Shown here in pieces: positions 62,612 to 64,000 of a stretch of 64,000 bases of DNA. Made by a program: the position numbers and the translations under genes. Every line of letters begins with the position of its first letter. Positions within the stretch are counted from its first letter, which is position 1. The DNA is from Acidobacteriota bacterium (GTDB taxonomy: Bacteria; Acidobacteriota; Blastocatellia; UBA7656): contig JBBPIG010000001.1 of NCBI GenBank assembly GCA_038040445.1, positions 92,402-156,401 of the forward strand, in the 5' to 3' direction. The notes below the pieces were generated by a model. The model had not been told where the DNA came from, did not search any database, and worked only from the letters and a program-made list of their open reading frames with translations.

Positions 62612-63946
62612 TCAGCGTATTCGCCTGATCATCTCAGCGGGAGTCTCAAAGGCTAATTGTCCGATCAATGGATGAGTTAGAAGATAGTTGACGGTTTGGT
62701 CCAGGTGAGAATGTTGATCGGGGTGGATTGATACATCACTCCTCACAACGAGGGCTAAATACGGACTGTCGGAACTGGTCAGCACAGTGTTTACGATTCT
62801 ACACAAACTCCATGGGTTGAACGCTAAGTTCAACGTCAGATAATCCTCATCATTCGCCTCGTAACAAGTGAGCTCCTTTGGAGAGCTATTCAGATAGAAA
62901 TTGGCGCCTGCTACCTTCACCTGGATCGAATGTGGCTTTCCGTCCTTCAACCAGGTTGGGACGGGGACGTTAAAAGAATGCTTACCGTCACCCTTGCCGG
63001 CGGCTAGCAGATCCTGCCTAAAGGTAGCGGCGATGGCTGTAGTCAGTGGATGGTCACCTTCATATATTTCCACCTCGATGGGTATCCCGGATCGGTTCTT
63101 ATCATATGCCCAACCTGAAATGAACTCGCAATCAGCTCGATCCAGATATCCTTCATACATTCCATTTGAAGGATGCGGCTTAGAACCAGAACCTCGCGGA
63201 AGCGCCGATCCTACTTGAGGGTTGATATTCTCTGAGCACGCTTTCAGCTCAACCTGGCTGGACGATATGGCGGGCCAATCAGGGCGACCGGCGCTCAACG
63301 GGATAATCCATAGTCTTCGTCTCAGGTACGAGCCAGGTTTTCTAAAATCGGTTCTGGAGGGGCGATACGGACGTTGCGGGATCTGTGAATAATCGAGAAA
63401 GTTGCCGGTGAAAGGTTCCTCAATGTGCCCTCCTTTCTGCCCCGGCTCCAAGGTCAGGTCAAAGCGCGCTCCAAGCTTTTCTATCAGTTTTAGGGTCGCA
63501 TTGTTCATCCAGTGATCGCCGAAGCGGAAGTATGAGCAACGTTCATTAAGCGATTCGCGAAAGGACTCAAAGCCCATTCGTAAGCAGGAGTTAATCCAGT
63601 CCTGACTTGCGAGGTCTACAATCCATTTATCTAAGCTCTCATTCCACCGCCAGGGATGCGCGTGCAATCCAATCGCATCACCAGCCCGTTTGATTTCTTT
63701 TATCAACGAGTGGTAGCGCGTCACGGCCCACGAGGCTGATCCGTAGGTGCTTGCTATCTGAGGGTCGATCCGAAAGAACCATGAGAAATGTACGGGTGAT
63801 CCCGTTGCAGCCTCGAGACGAGGTCTAAGCTTGCTGAAGAGTTCATAGGTGGCTTCAAAACCGCTCCAGTCCTTTTGAACACTCGGATCAATCAGACGCT
63901 CGTCCGGCTCGACATCAATGCACATTACAACTGGTATCTTCTTCAT
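62612..63946 (-). CDS. Polysaccharide deacetylase-like protein with a carbohydrate-associated C-terminal domain
   Basis: The N-terminal half resembles the CE4/NodB deacetylase fold: PVVMCIDVEPDERLID with the metal-binding Asp, HFSWFFRIDPQ, and DAIGLHAHPWRW with a His-x-His pair. Near residues 265-365 lies a small domain with YLDRADCEFISGWAYD, PIEVEIYEGDHPL and FNVPVPTWLKDGKPHSI, a type often fused to glycosyltransferases and capsule proteins. The C-terminus is a second catalytic-side region with LVVRSDVSIHPDQHSHLDQ. The ATG at 63946 matches the usual start; 63970 is an alternative. AT-richer than the trp genes and convergent with broken trpA, it may be the edge of an acquired glycan island. 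Confidence 0.75.
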   Translation of the reverse strand: MKKIPVVMCIDVEPDERLIDPSVQKDWSGFEATYELFSKLRPRLEAATGSPVHFSWFFRIDPQIASTYGSASWAVTRYHSLIKEIKRAGDAIGLHAHPWRWNESLDKWIVDLASQDWINSCLRMGFESFRESLNERCSYFRFGDHWMNNATLKLIEKLGARFDLTLEPGQKGGHIEEPFTGNFLDYSQIPQRPYRPSRTDFRKPGSYLRRRLWIIPLSAGRPDWPAISSSQVELKACSENINPQVGSALPRGSGSKPHPSNGMYEGYLDRADCEFISGWAYDKNRSGIPIEVEIYEGDHPLTTAIAATFRQDLLAAGKGDGKHSFNVPVPTWLKDGKPHSIQVKVAGANFYLNSSPKELTCYEANDEDYLTLNLAFNPWSLCRIVNTVLTSSDSPYLALVVRSDVSIHPDQHSHLDQTVNYLLTHPLIGQLAFETPAEMIRRIR

Positions 63947-64000
63947 AGATAGTGAGCCAGCCAAGTGCATCTGCCACTCAGAGTGACTGATGCTGTGACT

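Overview
The window is bacterial chromosome of fairly high GC with dense, mostly short-spaced genes, no rRNA or tRNA that I could find, and no plasmid or phage backbone. I lean towards Acidobacteriota (Blastocatellia-like). This rests on the kinds of protein present: a PD40 propeller protein of the amidohydrolase-fusion type, a xanthine-dehydrogenase-like operon of the NLCQRPRCWYY subtype, DUF1326, DUF4922 next to SpoIID, many secreted proteins of unknown function, and long intergenic palindromes. That is inference; no marker gene settles it.

Left third (1-25 kb). A partial propeller hydrolase is followed by a DUF2007 zinc-ribbon protein, a NfeD/SPFH membrane pair, a PBP4-type D,D-carboxypeptidase (dacB) with an Arg/Ser-rich arm, and a geranylgeranyl-reductase-like flavoprotein. 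An exported molybdenum hydroxylase operon (2Fe-2S, Mo and FAD subunits) ends in a translationally coupled Cys-rich small protein. Next come a DUF1326 protein, a di-haem cytochrome c peroxidase, galU, an AT-richer patch with a possible NAGPA-type protein, a GNAT, an SDR lacking its Tyr/Lys motif, a PilB/GspE ATPase, a DmpA-type aminopeptidase, a peroxiredoxin, a probable gene remnant, a HAD hydrolase and ndk.

Middle (25-45 kb). cyaY heads a tight operon of a DUF1460 amidase-like protein, a GT2 glycosyltransferase, a DUF4922 HIT-like protein and a SpoIID/LytB protein; I read it as a cell-wall module. It is followed by an acyl-CoA dehydrogenase pair plus a truncated acyl-CoA synthetase-like gene, an ankyrin lipoprotein, mutS2, an aspartyl protease, a GNAT-like protein, a triple-BON protein, a CLC chloride channel with CBS domains and a transglutaminase.

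Right third (45-64 kb). This holds a lone TPP-dependent E1-alpha, an RlpA-like barrel protein, an amidohydrolase, a UdgB-type uracil-DNA glycosylase, a bicupin, an alpha/beta hydrolase, a YdeP/FdhF-like molybdoenzyme and a double cyclophilin. A tryptophan operon follows (trpG, a membrane protein, trpC, trpF, trpB). Between trpB and a truncated trpA sit two tandem paralogues in which a papain-like (C1) domain without its catalytic Cys is fused to a GNAT-like domain. trpA stops after about 100 residues, where an AT-richer glycan gene (polysaccharide-deacetylase-like) begins. This broken operon end is the most unusual part of the window.

The second theme is intergenic palindromes: at least a dozen long inverted repeats of several sequence families lie in gaps between genes, often at 3' ends and in convergent gaps.
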